Assembly: GCF_025457605.1 (NCBI RefSeq) | Contig: NZ_JAMZFY010000002.1 | Location: 620,001 to 684,000 of the forward strand | Length of the DNA stretch: 64,000 bases | DNA from: Haloarcula laminariae | Lineage (GTDB): Archaea; Halobacteriota; Halobacteria; Halobacteriales; Haloarculaceae | Reading direction: 5' to 3' | Notes under the pieces: generated by a model | What the model was told of the DNA's origin: nothing | Seen by the model: the letters and a program-made list of their open reading frames with translations, nothing else | Databases searched by the model: none | Shown: piece by piece, positions 1 to 7,029 of the stretch | Layout of the letters: each line of letters begins with the position of its first letter | Position numbering within the stretch: the first letter of the stretch is position 1 | Translations under genes and position numbers: made by a program

Positions 1-1
1 G

Positions 2-352
2 ATGTTCTTCACCTTCCTGAACCTCCTACCAGTGGGCCAGCTTGACGGGGGACACATCGTCCGTGCCATCGTCGGCCAGCGCCAGGAGACCGTCGCTGCC
101 GCCGTCCCCGGCGGCCTCTTCGCGCTCGCGGGCTTTCTCTATCTCACCCAGGACGCCCCGCCCATCGGCTTCGGCGTCTGGACGCTGTGGGTGTTCTGGG
201 GCCTGCTCGCGGCGGGGATGGCCTACGCCGGGCCGGCCAGCCCGACCGTCGACGAGCCGCTGGACCGGCGACGCGCCGTACTGGGCGTCGCCACGTTCGG
301 TTTGGGCCTGGCCTGTTTCACGCCGATTCCGTTCGAGATTGTCGCGGCCTGA
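2..352 (+). CDS. Site-2 protease family (M50) membrane metalloprotease, C-terminal part
   Basis: Only the last ~116 residues lie in the window; the gene begins upstream. The fragment opens with NLLPVGQLDGGH (fragment residues 7-18), the second conserved motif of M50 site-2 proteases, whose Asp ligates the active-site zinc. At least three hydrophobic segments follow (about residues 33-50, 60-78, 92-112), fitting intramembrane proteolysis at the cytoplasmic membrane. The N-terminal HExxH motif is outside the window and cannot be checked. The gene ends at TGA with no obvious operon partner on the same strand. The substrate is unknown; haloarchaea carry several paralogues, so no symbol is given. 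Confidence 0.85.
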   Translation: MFFTFLNLLPVGQLDGGHIVRAIVGQRQETVAAAVPGGLFALAGFLYLTQDAPPIGFGVWTLWVFWGLLAAGMAYAGPASPTVDEPLDRRRAVLGVATFGLGLACFTPIPFEIVAA

Positions 353-493
353 TGGCCCGGCGTAAGCCGGTTTTACTCGGACGCCGATGAGACGTGTCCG
401 CGGCTCCCGAACGTAAAATCGGCCCAATAGTGTAAAACAAATTGAACTATCGCTCGGTTATAGGTGGACGCGGGGTCTCCGCCCCGATACGAT

Positions 494-616
494 ATGCCCG
501 CCGAACCCAGGCAGTCCACCGACGAGCCCTCGCCGGGGTTGACCGTCGAGGAGCGGGAGGGCGCTGCGGCCAGAGCCGTCGAACTGGTGGCGGCGACACT
601 CGCGGCGGACGGGTGA
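494..616 (+). CDS. Small acidic protein of 40 residues, unrecognised
   Basis: An ATG at 494 opens a 40-residue frame ending at TGA 616, seven bases before the convergent end of the thiamine-phosphate kinase gene. The product is rich in Glu, Asp and Ala, with a probable single amphipathic helix (TVEEREGAAARAVELVAATL, residues 17-36). An AT-rich GGTTATAGG stretch at about 456-464 lies roughly 30 bases before the ATG, where a haloarchaeal leaderless promoter would place its TATA box. Composition matches real haloarchaeal proteins rather than the Arg/Pro-rich shadows of antisense frames. I do not recognise the family; it could be a spurious short frame. Confidence 0.45.
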   Translation: MPAEPRQSTDEPSPGLTVEEREGAAARAVELVAATLAADG

Positions 617-622
617 CCGCTC

Positions 623-1489
623 TCAGTGCGAGTAGCCGCGGTCGGGCAGGGGCTCCCCGTCGAGGGTGACACCCGCCTCGATGACGGACCCGACCCGGTG
701 GAGCGGGCAGGGCGTCGCGTCCCGGGCCGCCGCCAGGTCGCTCTCGGGGACCGTACACACCAGTTCGAAGTCCTCGCCGAAGAAGAGCCCCAGCTCGCGC
801 CGGTCGCCGGCGTCCTCGGCCACCGCGTCGACCCGCTCGTCGACGGGGAGCGGTTCGGTCAGGGCCGCCCCGCAGCCGCTCGCCCCGGCGAGCTGGTGGA
901 CTGACCGCGCCAACCCGTCGCTGGAGTCGAGCATCGCCGACGCGTAGGGGGCAAGCGCCAGGCCCGCGGCCACGCGGGGTTCAAACCGGAACAGCTCGTT
1001 TGCCGCCTCGACCTCGCCCCGGTCGAACAGCCGAATCGCCGCGGCCGTCCGGCCCAGCGTGCCGGTGACACAGAGGGCGTCCCCGGGCTCGGCCCCGGAG
1101 CGCCTGACGGGGTCGTCGGTCTCGCCCAGCGCGGTCGTGGCGACGGTGAACTCGTCGTGCCCGTCGAGGTCGCCGCCGACGTACTCCGCCCCGACCGCCT
1201 CACAGACGGCGGTCGCCCCGTCGAGGAAGGCCGACAGCTCCGACTCGTCGAACGTCGGGGCCGCGTACACCGCGACCGCGGCCGTGGCCTCGGCCCCCAT
1301 CGCCGCCACGTCCGACAGCGACGCGCCGACGGCCCGCCAGCCGGCGGTGTAGCGGGTCGTCCCGTCGGGGAAGTCCGTCCGCTCGTGGAGCATATCCGTC
1401 GTGATGACCTGCCCGTCGACGACCGCACAGTCGTCGCCGGCGGCCGCCAGCCGGTCGCCGACGAGCCCCAGGGCGGTCTGTTCGTCCAT
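623..1489 (-). CDS. thiL: Thiamine-phosphate kinase
   Basis: A 288-residue protein of the PurM/AIR-synthase-like ATP-binding fold. ThiL phosphorylates thiamine monophosphate to thiamine pyrophosphate, the last step of cofactor synthesis, in the cytoplasm. Visible family landmarks are GDDCAVVDG near the N terminus (about 18-26), TTDMLHERTDF (about 30-40), YVGGDLDG (about 103), MLDSSDGLARS (about 187) and FFGEDFELV near residue 240. The ATG at 1489 was chosen because these motifs start right after it; the open frame extends far upstream but with Arg/His-rich non-coding character. It is divergent from the gene at 1583, with a 93-base shared promoter region. Confidence 0.9.
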   Translation of the reverse strand: MDEQTALGLVGDRLAAAGDDCAVVDGQVITTDMLHERTDFPDGTTRYTAGWRAVGASLSDVAAMGAEATAAVAVYAAPTFDESELSAFLDGATAVCEAVGAEYVGGDLDGHDEFTVATTALGETDDPVRRSGAEPGDALCVTGTLGRTAAAIRLFDRGEVEAANELFRFEPRVAAGLALAPYASAMLDSSDGLARSVHQLAGASGCGAALTEPLPVDERVDAVAEDAGDRRELGLFFGEDFELVCTVPESDLAAARDATPCPLHRVGSVIEAGVTLDGEPLPDRGYSH

Positions 1490-1582
1490 ACGCACCCGTC
1501 GGCCCCGCTCCTCAAAACGACCGTGGATGTCGGGCGCCCGCTGGTCGGTACGTTCAAACCTCGGACGGCCCACGCATCTCGT

Positions 1583-2620
1583 ATGGACGGCAGACGCACG
1601 GCGACGCTCGCCGGGTTCGTCGGCGCCCTCGCCGTGCTCGCGGTGCTGGTGTGGGTCGTCGGCGTCGACCGGACCCTCACCGCGTTGCTGTCTGCTGACC
1701 CCGTCGCCCTCGGCCTCGTCGGCGCCGTCGCGGTCGTCTGGCTGACCGCGTGGGGGCTGGCGCTGTGGTCCGTGTTGCGGGCGCTGGGGAGCCCGGTCCG
1801 GCCCTACGTGGCGGTGCTCGTCTACGCCGGTGCCGTCTTCGCGAACAACGTCACCCCCTTCGGTCAGGCCGGCGGCGAGCCGCTCTCGGCGCTGCTCATC
1901 TCCTCGGCGGCCGACACGGAGTACGAGACCGGGCTGGCCGCCATCGCCAGCGTCGACACGGTCCACTTCGTCCCCTCGGTGGGCTTTGCCATCGCGGGGT
2001 TCACGTTCGTCACCGCGGGGGCCGTCCAGCTCGGGCGGAACCTCGCCTTCGCCGCGGTCGCCGTCGCGGCGCTTGCGGTCGGGCTCCCGGTCGCCGGGTT
2101 TCTGGGCTGGCGCTACCGCTACGAGCTTGAGGCCGCCGTCGTCAGACTGCTCACGCCCGCCATCCGCTGGTTCGGTCGAACGGTGCCGAAGTGGACGCCG
2201 CCGACGGCCGACACCATCGCGGCCCGCATCGAGAGCTTCTTCGCGGCCATCGAGCGCATCGCCACGGACCGGAAAACGCTGCTGCAGACGCTGGGGTTTT
2301 CGGGGCTTGGCTGGGCCTCGCTCGCCTGTTCGCTATGGCTCTCGCTGTACGCCGTGGGTCACGCGGTCCCCGTCTCGGTCGCCCTGCTGGTGGTGCCTGT
2401 CGGCTCTATCGCGAGCCTGGCGCCGCTCCCCGGCGGTTCTGGCGCCATCGAGGCGGTGCTGGTGACGCTGCTGGTCTCGACGACCGCCGTGCCGGGGGCC
2501 GTGGCCGCCTCGGCGGTGCTCATCCACCGCGGGGCGACGTATCTGTTCCCGCTGCTGCTCGGCGCCGCCGTCGCCAGCGCACTCGGCGCCGACCGCGCCA
2601 CGGCGAGTGAACAGGGGTAA
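1583..2620 (+). CDS. UPF0104/LPG synthase-TM family membrane protein
   Basis: A 345-residue polytopic protein with about eight hydrophobic helices, beginning with TLAGFVGALAVLAVLVWVVG at residues 8-27. The pattern FANNVTPFGQAGGEP (about residues 88-102) and GSIASLAPLPGGSGAIEAVLV (about 273-293) is characteristic of the lysylphosphatidylglycerol-synthase transmembrane domain family (DUF2156-less LPG synthase TM, UPF0104). Family members have been linked to lipid or lipid-linked sugar flipping (for example AglD/AglR-type context in haloarchaea), but substrate cannot be inferred here. The ATG at 1583 precedes the first membrane segment; earlier in-frame codons overlap thiL antisense. It stands alone, divergent from thiL. 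Confidence 0.75.
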   Translation: MDGRRTATLAGFVGALAVLAVLVWVVGVDRTLTALLSADPVALGLVGAVAVVWLTAWGLALWSVLRALGSPVRPYVAVLVYAGAVFANNVTPFGQAGGEPLSALLISSAADTEYETGLAAIASVDTVHFVPSVGFAIAGFTFVTAGAVQLGRNLAFAAVAVAALAVGLPVAGFLGWRYRYELEAAVVRLLTPAIRWFGRTVPKWTPPTADTIAARIESFFAAIERIATDRKTLLQTLGFSGLGWASLACSLWLSLYAVGHAVPVSVALLVVPVGSIASLAPLPGGSGAIEAVLVTLLVSTTAVPGAVAASAVLIHRGATYLFPLLLGAAVASALGADRATASEQG

Positions 2621-2688
2621 CCCGCCGCTACGCCCCGGGACGCCCCGTGCGTGTCGACCGTTCACGTCCCGGACCGGACAACGATGCG

Positions 2689-2696
2689 CTTAAATG
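2689..2696 (+). promoter_or_regulatory. TATA-like box of the S19e gene
   Basis: CTTAAATG is centred about 28 bases before the ATG at 2720, the distance expected when transcription starts at or next to the start codon (leaderless mRNA, common in haloarchaea). No Shine-Dalgarno sequence lies immediately upstream of the ATG. Confidence 0.55.
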
Positions 2697-2719
2697 ACGC
2701 CAACGGGAAGCAAGGGCCA

Positions 2720-3181
2720 ATGACGACACTCTACGACGTGCCTGCAGAGGACCTCATCGAGGCCCTCACCGAGACGCTCAAGGACGAAGACGACATCGAA
2801 GCCCCCGAGTGGACCGCCGTCGCCAAGACCGGCGTCGACCGCGAGCTCCCCCCCGAACAGCCCGACTTCTGGGCGCGACGCGCCGCCAGCCTCCTCCGGA
2901 AGGTCGCCGTCGACGGCCCGGTCGGCGTCAACGACCTCAAGTCCGAGTACGGCACCTCGAAGCAGGGCACCACCCGCTACCGCGTCCGCCCGCACCAGAA
3001 GGCCGAGGGCTCCGGTTCGATTATCCGCACCGCGCTCCAGCAGCTCGAAGAGGCCGGCTACGTCGAGACCAGCGAGGCCGACGGCCGACGCGTCACCGGC
3101 GACGGTCGCAGCCTGCTCGACGACACCGCCGGCGAAGTCCTCGAAGACCTCGACCGCCCCGAACTCGAACGCTACGCCTAA
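2720..3181 (+). CDS. rps19e: 30S ribosomal protein S19e
   Basis: A 153-residue protein of the archaeal/eukaryal S19e family, a small-subunit ribosomal protein needed in eukaryotes for 18S rRNA maturation and absent from bacteria. The sequence shows the family core: MTTLYDVPAEDLIEAL at the start, DFWARRAASLLRKVAVDGPVGV (about residues 51-72), the SEYGTSKQGTTRYRVRPHQK basic region, and SIIRTALQQLEEAGYVE near residue 100, a winged-helix recognition segment. The ATG at 2720 is placed ~28 bases from a TATA-like box. It is followed 50 bases on by the PDCD5 gene, a pairing conserved in many archaea. Confidence 0.97.
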   Translation: MTTLYDVPAEDLIEALTETLKDEDDIEAPEWTAVAKTGVDRELPPEQPDFWARRAASLLRKVAVDGPVGVNDLKSEYGTSKQGTTRYRVRPHQKAEGSGSIIRTALQQLEEAGYVETSEADGRRVTGDGRSLLDDTAGEVLEDLDRPELERYA

Positions 3182-3231
3182 CTACGGCTCCGAAATCGTT
3201 TTCCGGCCCAACCCGGTAGCTGTTGGTATCC

Positions 3232-3579
3232 ATGAGTGGTGACCCCAGCGAGGAGGAACTCGACGAGCTCCGCAAGAAGAAGATGGAACAGCTCAAGGAG
3301 CAACAGGGCGAGGGCGACGCCGAGGCCCAGCAGGCCGCCCAGGAGCAGGCCGAGGCCCAGAAGAAGGCCATCCTCCGCCAGCACCTGACCGACGGCGCCC
3401 GCAAGCGGCTCAACACGGTCAAGATGTCCAAACCCGAGGTGGGCGAACAGGTCGAACAGCAGATCGTCGCCCTGGCCCGCAGCGGCCGCGTCGGCGACAC
3501 CATCGACGAGGACCAGATGAAACAGCTCCTCTCGGAGCTGACGCCCGACTCGAAGAGCTTCGACATCAAGCGCCGGTAG
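3232..3579 (+). CDS. DNA-binding protein of the PDCD5 (TFAR19) family
   Basis: A 115-residue, very charged protein. The N-terminal half is a long Glu/Gln/Lys-rich helix ([19 protein letters not shown]) followed by the family signature [20 protein letters not shown] and a compact C-terminal helical bundle ending [17 protein letters not shown]. Archaeal homologues bind DNA in vitro and are found next to ribosomal protein S19e; a cellular role is unsettled. The ATG at 3232 is preferred to a TTG nine bases earlier because it matches the family N terminus. The stop codon directly abuts the ATG of the next gene, so the two are probably cotranscribed and translationally coupled. Confidence 0.93.
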   Translation: MSGDPSEEELDELRKKKMEQLKEQQGEGDAEAQQAAQEQAEAQKKAILRQHLTDGARKRLNTVKMSKPEVGEQVEQQIVALARSGRVGDTIDEDQMKQLLSELTPDSKSFDIKRR

Positions 3580-4170
3580 ATGCGCGCGGCCCTGCTGTAC
3601 AGCGCCGGGAAGGACTCCACACTGGCGGCACTCCTGCTCGAAGACTTCTACGACGTGACGCTGGTCACGACCAGCTTCGGCGTCGTCGACCCCGAGCCCG
3701 CCCGCGAGGCCGCCGCCGCGCTCGGCTTTCCCCACGAGACGGTCGAACTGGACCGCGCTGTGGCCCGCGAGGCCGTTTCACGGATGTACGACGACGGCTA
3801 CCCCCGAAACGGCATCCAGCGGGTCCACGAACACGCCGTCGAGCAGGTGGCGGCGGCGACCGACGCCGACGCGGTCGCCGACGGGACCCGGCGGGACGAC
3901 CGCGTCCCGACCGTCGACCGCCCGCTGGCCCAGAGCGTGGAGGACCGGTTCGGCGTGGACTACCTCGCCCCGCTGGCCGGTATCGGCCGGGGCGCAATCG
4001 ACGACATGGTGGCCGAGCGGCTCGTCGTCGAGACGGGCCCGAGCGCCGAGATTCCGAAGGCCGACTACGAGGTCGAACTCCGTTCGCTCCTGCGGGCGGA
4101 GCACGGGGCGGGCGCCGTCGACGAGGTGTTCCCCGAGCACACCCAGTCCCGGGTACGCGGCCGGCGGTAG
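3580..4170 (+). CDS. PP-loop (N-type) ATP pyrophosphatase family protein
   Basis: A 196-residue protein opening with ALLYSAGKDSTLAALLL, a variant of the SGGKDS PP-loop that binds ATP in adenylating enzymes such as tRNA-modifying ligases, GMP synthetase and asparagine synthetase. Further landmarks are GTRRDDRVPT near residue 103 and the LAPLAGIGRGAIDDMV stretch, as in the PP-loop family often annotated as an asparagine synthase-like or DUF7411 protein. The substrate that is adenylated is not known. It begins on the base after the PDCD5 stop codon, so it belongs to the S19e-PDCD5 unit and may act in tRNA or ribosome maturation; that link is inference from position. Confidence 0.75.
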   Translation: MRAALLYSAGKDSTLAALLLEDFYDVTLVTTSFGVVDPEPAREAAAALGFPHETVELDRAVAREAVSRMYDDGYPRNGIQRVHEHAVEQVAAATDADAVADGTRRDDRVPTVDRPLAQSVEDRFGVDYLAPLAGIGRGAIDDMVAERLVVETGPSAEIPKADYEVELRSLLRAEHGAGAVDEVFPEHTQSRVRGRR

Positions 4171-4242
4171 CCGTCCAGCGCCGCCCTCGGCGGGGCGACC
4201 CGAACGAACAGTTTCAAGCGCACCCTCGCTGTAGCTGCAGTC

Positions 4243-5541
4243 ATGTACGACTCCGTCAAGGGATTTCGAGATTTCTACCCCGAGGAGATGGGTTCCCGCC
4301 GCTGGGCGATGGACACCATCGAGGACGCGGCCCGGCGCTACGGCTTCCGTGAGATAGCCACGCCGGCGCTGGAACCGACCGAGATGTACACGGACAAGAG
4401 CGGCGAGGAGATAGTTGAGGAGCTCTACAGCTTCGAGGACAAGGGCGGGCGCTCGGTGGCGCTGACCCCCGAACTCACGCCGACGGTCGCGCGGATGTTC
4501 GTCGCCAAACAGCAGGAGCTCTCGAAGCCCATCAAGTGGGTGTCGACGCGGCCGTTCTGGCGCTACGAGCAGGTCCAGCAGGGCCGGTTCCGGGAGTTCT
4601 ACCAGACCAACGTCGACATCTTCGGGTCGTCGGAGCCGGACGCCGACGCCGAGATTCTGGCCGTCGCCGTCGAGATGCTCACCGACCTCGGGCTCGACGA
4701 CGCGGACTTCGAGATTCGGGTCTCCCACCGGGACATCCTCTCGGGCCTGCTGGAGTCGTTCGAGGCCGGCGTCGACACCCGCGAGGCAATCCGCGCCGTC
4801 GACAAGCGCGCGAAGGTCGACCGCGACGAGTATCTGGACCTGCTGTACGAGGCCGGCCTCTCGTACGACGACGCCGAGGCGTTCGACGACCTGCTCGACA
4901 CCGGCGAGGACGACCTCGACACGCTGGCGGACCGCTCGGAAGCCGTCGCGGACGCCACGGGGAACCTCCGGGCGGTCCTCGACGCCGCGGCCGACTTCGG
5001 GGTGCGCGACCAGCTCACGCTCTCGCTGTCGACCGCCCGCGGGCTGGACTACTACACCGGCGTCGTCTTCGAGTGTTTCGACGCGACCGGCGAGGTCTCC
5101 CGGTCGATATTCGGCGGCGGGCGCTACGACGACCTCATCGAGGGCTTCGGCGGCCAGCCGACCCCGGCGGTCGGCTTCGCCCCGGGCCACGCGACGCTGC
5201 AGTTGCTCTGTGAACGCGCCGGCGTCTGGCCCGAGGAGTCGCTCGCGACCGACTACTACGTCCTGCAGGTGGGCGACACGCGGCCGACCGCCGCGCGAAT
5301 CGCCCGCGACCTGCGGGCGGCGGGCCACGTCGTCGAGACCGACATCGCGGACCGCTCGTTCGGCGCGCAGATGGGCTATGCGGATGGTGTCAACGCCGAG
5401 ACGGTCGTCATCGTCGGCGAGCAGGACCTGGCAAACGACGAGGTGACGCTCAAGGAGATGGACGGGGGCGAGCAGGTCAGCGTCCCCGTCGCCGAGTTCC
5501 CGGGCGACCGCGACCGGCCGACCGTCGGGGACTTCCTATAG
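4243..5541 (+). CDS. hisS: Histidine-tRNA ligase
   Basis: A 432-residue class II aminoacyl-tRNA synthetase that charges tRNA-His in the cytoplasm. Visible motifs are KGFRDFYPEEM at residues 5-15, the motif 2 region RPFWRYEQVQQGRFREFYQTNVDIFG (about 104-129, given as its two ends RPFWRYEQ and FREFYQTNVDIFG), the histidine A loop RGLDYYTGVVFE (about 266-277), and motif 3 with FGGGRYDDLI and PAVGFAPGHATL. An anticodon-binding domain occupies roughly the last 95 residues. TTTCAAGC at 4212-4219 lies 28 bases before the ATG as a TATA-like box. Its last bases overlap the end of the convergent acetyltransferase gene by six bases. Confidence 0.97.
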   Translation: MYDSVKGFRDFYPEEMGSRRWAMDTIEDAARRYGFREIATPALEPTEMYTDKSGEEIVEELYSFEDKGGRSVALTPELTPTVARMFVAKQQELSKPIKWVSTRPFWRYEQVQQGRFREFYQTNVDIFGSSEPDADAEILAVAVEMLTDLGLDDADFEIRVSHRDILSGLLESFEAGVDTREAIRAVDKRAKVDRDEYLDLLYEAGLSYDDAEAFDDLLDTGEDDLDTLADRSEAVADATGNLRAVLDAAADFGVRDQLTLSLSTARGLDYYTGVVFECFDATGEVSRSIFGGGRYDDLIEGFGGQPTPAVGFAPGHATLQLLCERAGVWPEESLATDYYVLQVGDTRPTAARIARDLRAAGHVVETDIADRSFGAQMGYADGVNAETVVIVGEQDLANDEVTLKEMDGGEQVSVPVAEFPGDRDRPTVGDFL

Positions 5542-6045
5542 GTCCCGTTCCATCTCGATTTCGACTTGTTCGCGCAGGCGGGTCTCGAAGCCCGCCGCGC
5601 GGTAGACCCGTATCGCGACGTGGTTGCGCTGGGAGACCGCCAGCCAGACGTGTTCGATGCCCTCCTCCTGACCGTGGCCCAGCAACACCTTGATGAGCCG
5701 CGTGCCGATGCCGGCCGACTGGTACTCGGGGTGGACGAAGATGGCCAGTTCCGCGCTGCCGTCCCCGACGGGCACGAGGACGGCGTGGCCCACTGCCCGG
5801 TCGTCGTGCCAGACGACGACGTTTACCCCTTCGCTCAACAGCCCCTCGGCCCACTCGCGGATGGCGGGCTCCTTGCGCGGGGGGACGCCCTGGGACCGCG
5901 AGTCCGCGTCGAAATCGGCGTACATCGCCACGAGCGGCTCGACACCGCCATCGTAGGCCACCATCCGGACCGTCCGTTCCTCGCTGTCGGTGAACTCCTC
6001 TGGCGGACGGGGGAACTGGTGGCCGTCCTCGGCGGATGTTGCCAT
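5536..6045 (-). CDS. GNAT family N-acetyltransferase
   Basis: A 169-residue protein with the GNAT fold. Motif A, the acetyl-CoA pyrophosphate-binding loop, is seen in FVHPEYQSAGIGTRLIKVLL (about residues 109-128; consensus Q/RxxGxG/A), and motif B in NHVAIRVYRAAGFE near residue 147. The conserved VFVWHD-like strand is seen as NVVVWHDDRAVGHAVLVPVG. The substrate is unknown; similar haloarchaeal genes are annotated only as GNAT. The ATG at 6045 was chosen because conserved sequence starts shortly after it, whereas the open frame upstream is shadow sequence across the truA promoter region. It is convergent and overlaps the end of hisS by six bases. Confidence 0.85.
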   Translation of the reverse strand: MATSAEDGHQFPRPPEEFTDSEERTVRMVAYDGGVEPLVAMYADFDADSRSQGVPPRKEPAIREWAEGLLSEGVNVVVWHDDRAVGHAVLVPVGDGSAELAIFVHPEYQSAGIGTRLIKVLLGHGQEEGIEHVWLAVSQRNHVAIRVYRAAGFETRLREQVEIEMERDL

Positions 6046-6144
6046 TCTGGGCCTAGCTACGGCCCCGGTGTTGGTAAACCCCCCTCTCGTTCCCACGCTG
6101 TGAGAGTCGGACGCCACAAGTACGACGGCGTCTAACGGCGGCGC

Positions 6145-6960
6145 ATGCGCGCTTACCGGGTCGCTTACGACGGCCGACCGTACAACGGCTTCCAGCGCCA
6201 GCCGGACGTGCCGACCGTCGAGGGGACGCTGCTTTCCGGACTGGCTCGTCTGGACTGCGGTGGCCCCGAGGACGGGCCGCCAGCGGGCTACGCCGCGGCG
6301 GGTCGCACCGACGCCGGCGTCTCCGCGGTCGCCCAGACCGTCGCCTTCGAGGCCCCGGACTGGCTGACGCCCGCGGCGTTCAACAGCGAACTGCCCGCCG
6401 ACGTCCGCGTCTGGGCCAGCGCCGACGTTCCCGGCGACTTCCACGCGACCCACGACGCGACCGAGCGCCGCTACACCTACTTCCTGTACGCGCCCGAGGC
6501 CGACGACGACCTGGCCGCCGAGACGCTCGAAGCCGTCTGCGGCCGCCACGACTACCACAACCTCACGCCCGACGACGAGGGGACGGTGCGTGAGCTGTCG
6601 GGCGCTATCGAACGGGACGGCGACCTGCTGGTCGTCGAGCTTCGGGCCGGCGGCTTCGCCCGGCAGCTGGTCCGGCGCGTCGTCGGCCTGCTCGACGAGA
6701 TTCTCCGGGATGGGGCGCCCCGTTCGAAAGTCGAGCGGGTCTTCGACGACGCCCCCCTTCCGGGGCCCGAGGGGGTTGCCCCAGCCCCGGCCTACCCGCT
6801 GGTGCTGACCGGCGTCGACTACCCCGGCGTGGCGTTCGAGCCCGACGAGGACGCCGTCGACGGCGCCCGCTCGGTGTTCGAGGCGTTACGGGTCGAACGT
6901 CACACCGCAGGGCGGGTCGCGGGCCGTATGGTTTCGGGACTCTCCGGCTCCCGGCAGTAA
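6145..6960 (+). CDS. truA: tRNA pseudouridine(38-40) synthase
   Basis: A 271-residue enzyme that isomerises uridines at positions 38-40 of the tRNA anticodon arm. The start MRAYRVAYDGRPYNGFQRQP is the family N terminus. The catalytic aspartate sits in AAAGRTDAGVSAVAQ (about residues 50-64; consensus GRTDxGVHA, with Ser in place of His here). RYTYFLYAP and the CGRHDYHNLTPDDEG stretch follow, then the FARQLVRRVVGLL motif near 172. The gene is single, divergent from the acetyltransferase gene. The C-terminal ~40 residues beyond the core are typical length variation. Confidence 0.95.
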   Translation: MRAYRVAYDGRPYNGFQRQPDVPTVEGTLLSGLARLDCGGPEDGPPAGYAAAGRTDAGVSAVAQTVAFEAPDWLTPAAFNSELPADVRVWASADVPGDFHATHDATERRYTYFLYAPEADDDLAAETLEAVCGRHDYHNLTPDDEGTVRELSGAIERDGDLLVVELRAGGFARQLVRRVVGLLDEILRDGAPRSKVERVFDDAPLPGPEGVAPAPAYPLVLTGVDYPGVAFEPDEDAVDGARSVFEALRVERHTAGRVAGRMVSGLSGSRQ

Positions 6961-7029
6961 CGGCCACGAGACGGACCCACACGCCGCTCGCCCGGAAAGG
7001 CTTACTTCGGGCCTTCCCTACGGCGAGCC

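Noticed and set aside
626-904. Long open frames opposite thiL and other minus-strand genes
   Set aside because: They have no acidic bias or domain motifs, and they lie over a clear ThiL coding sequence in the other direction.
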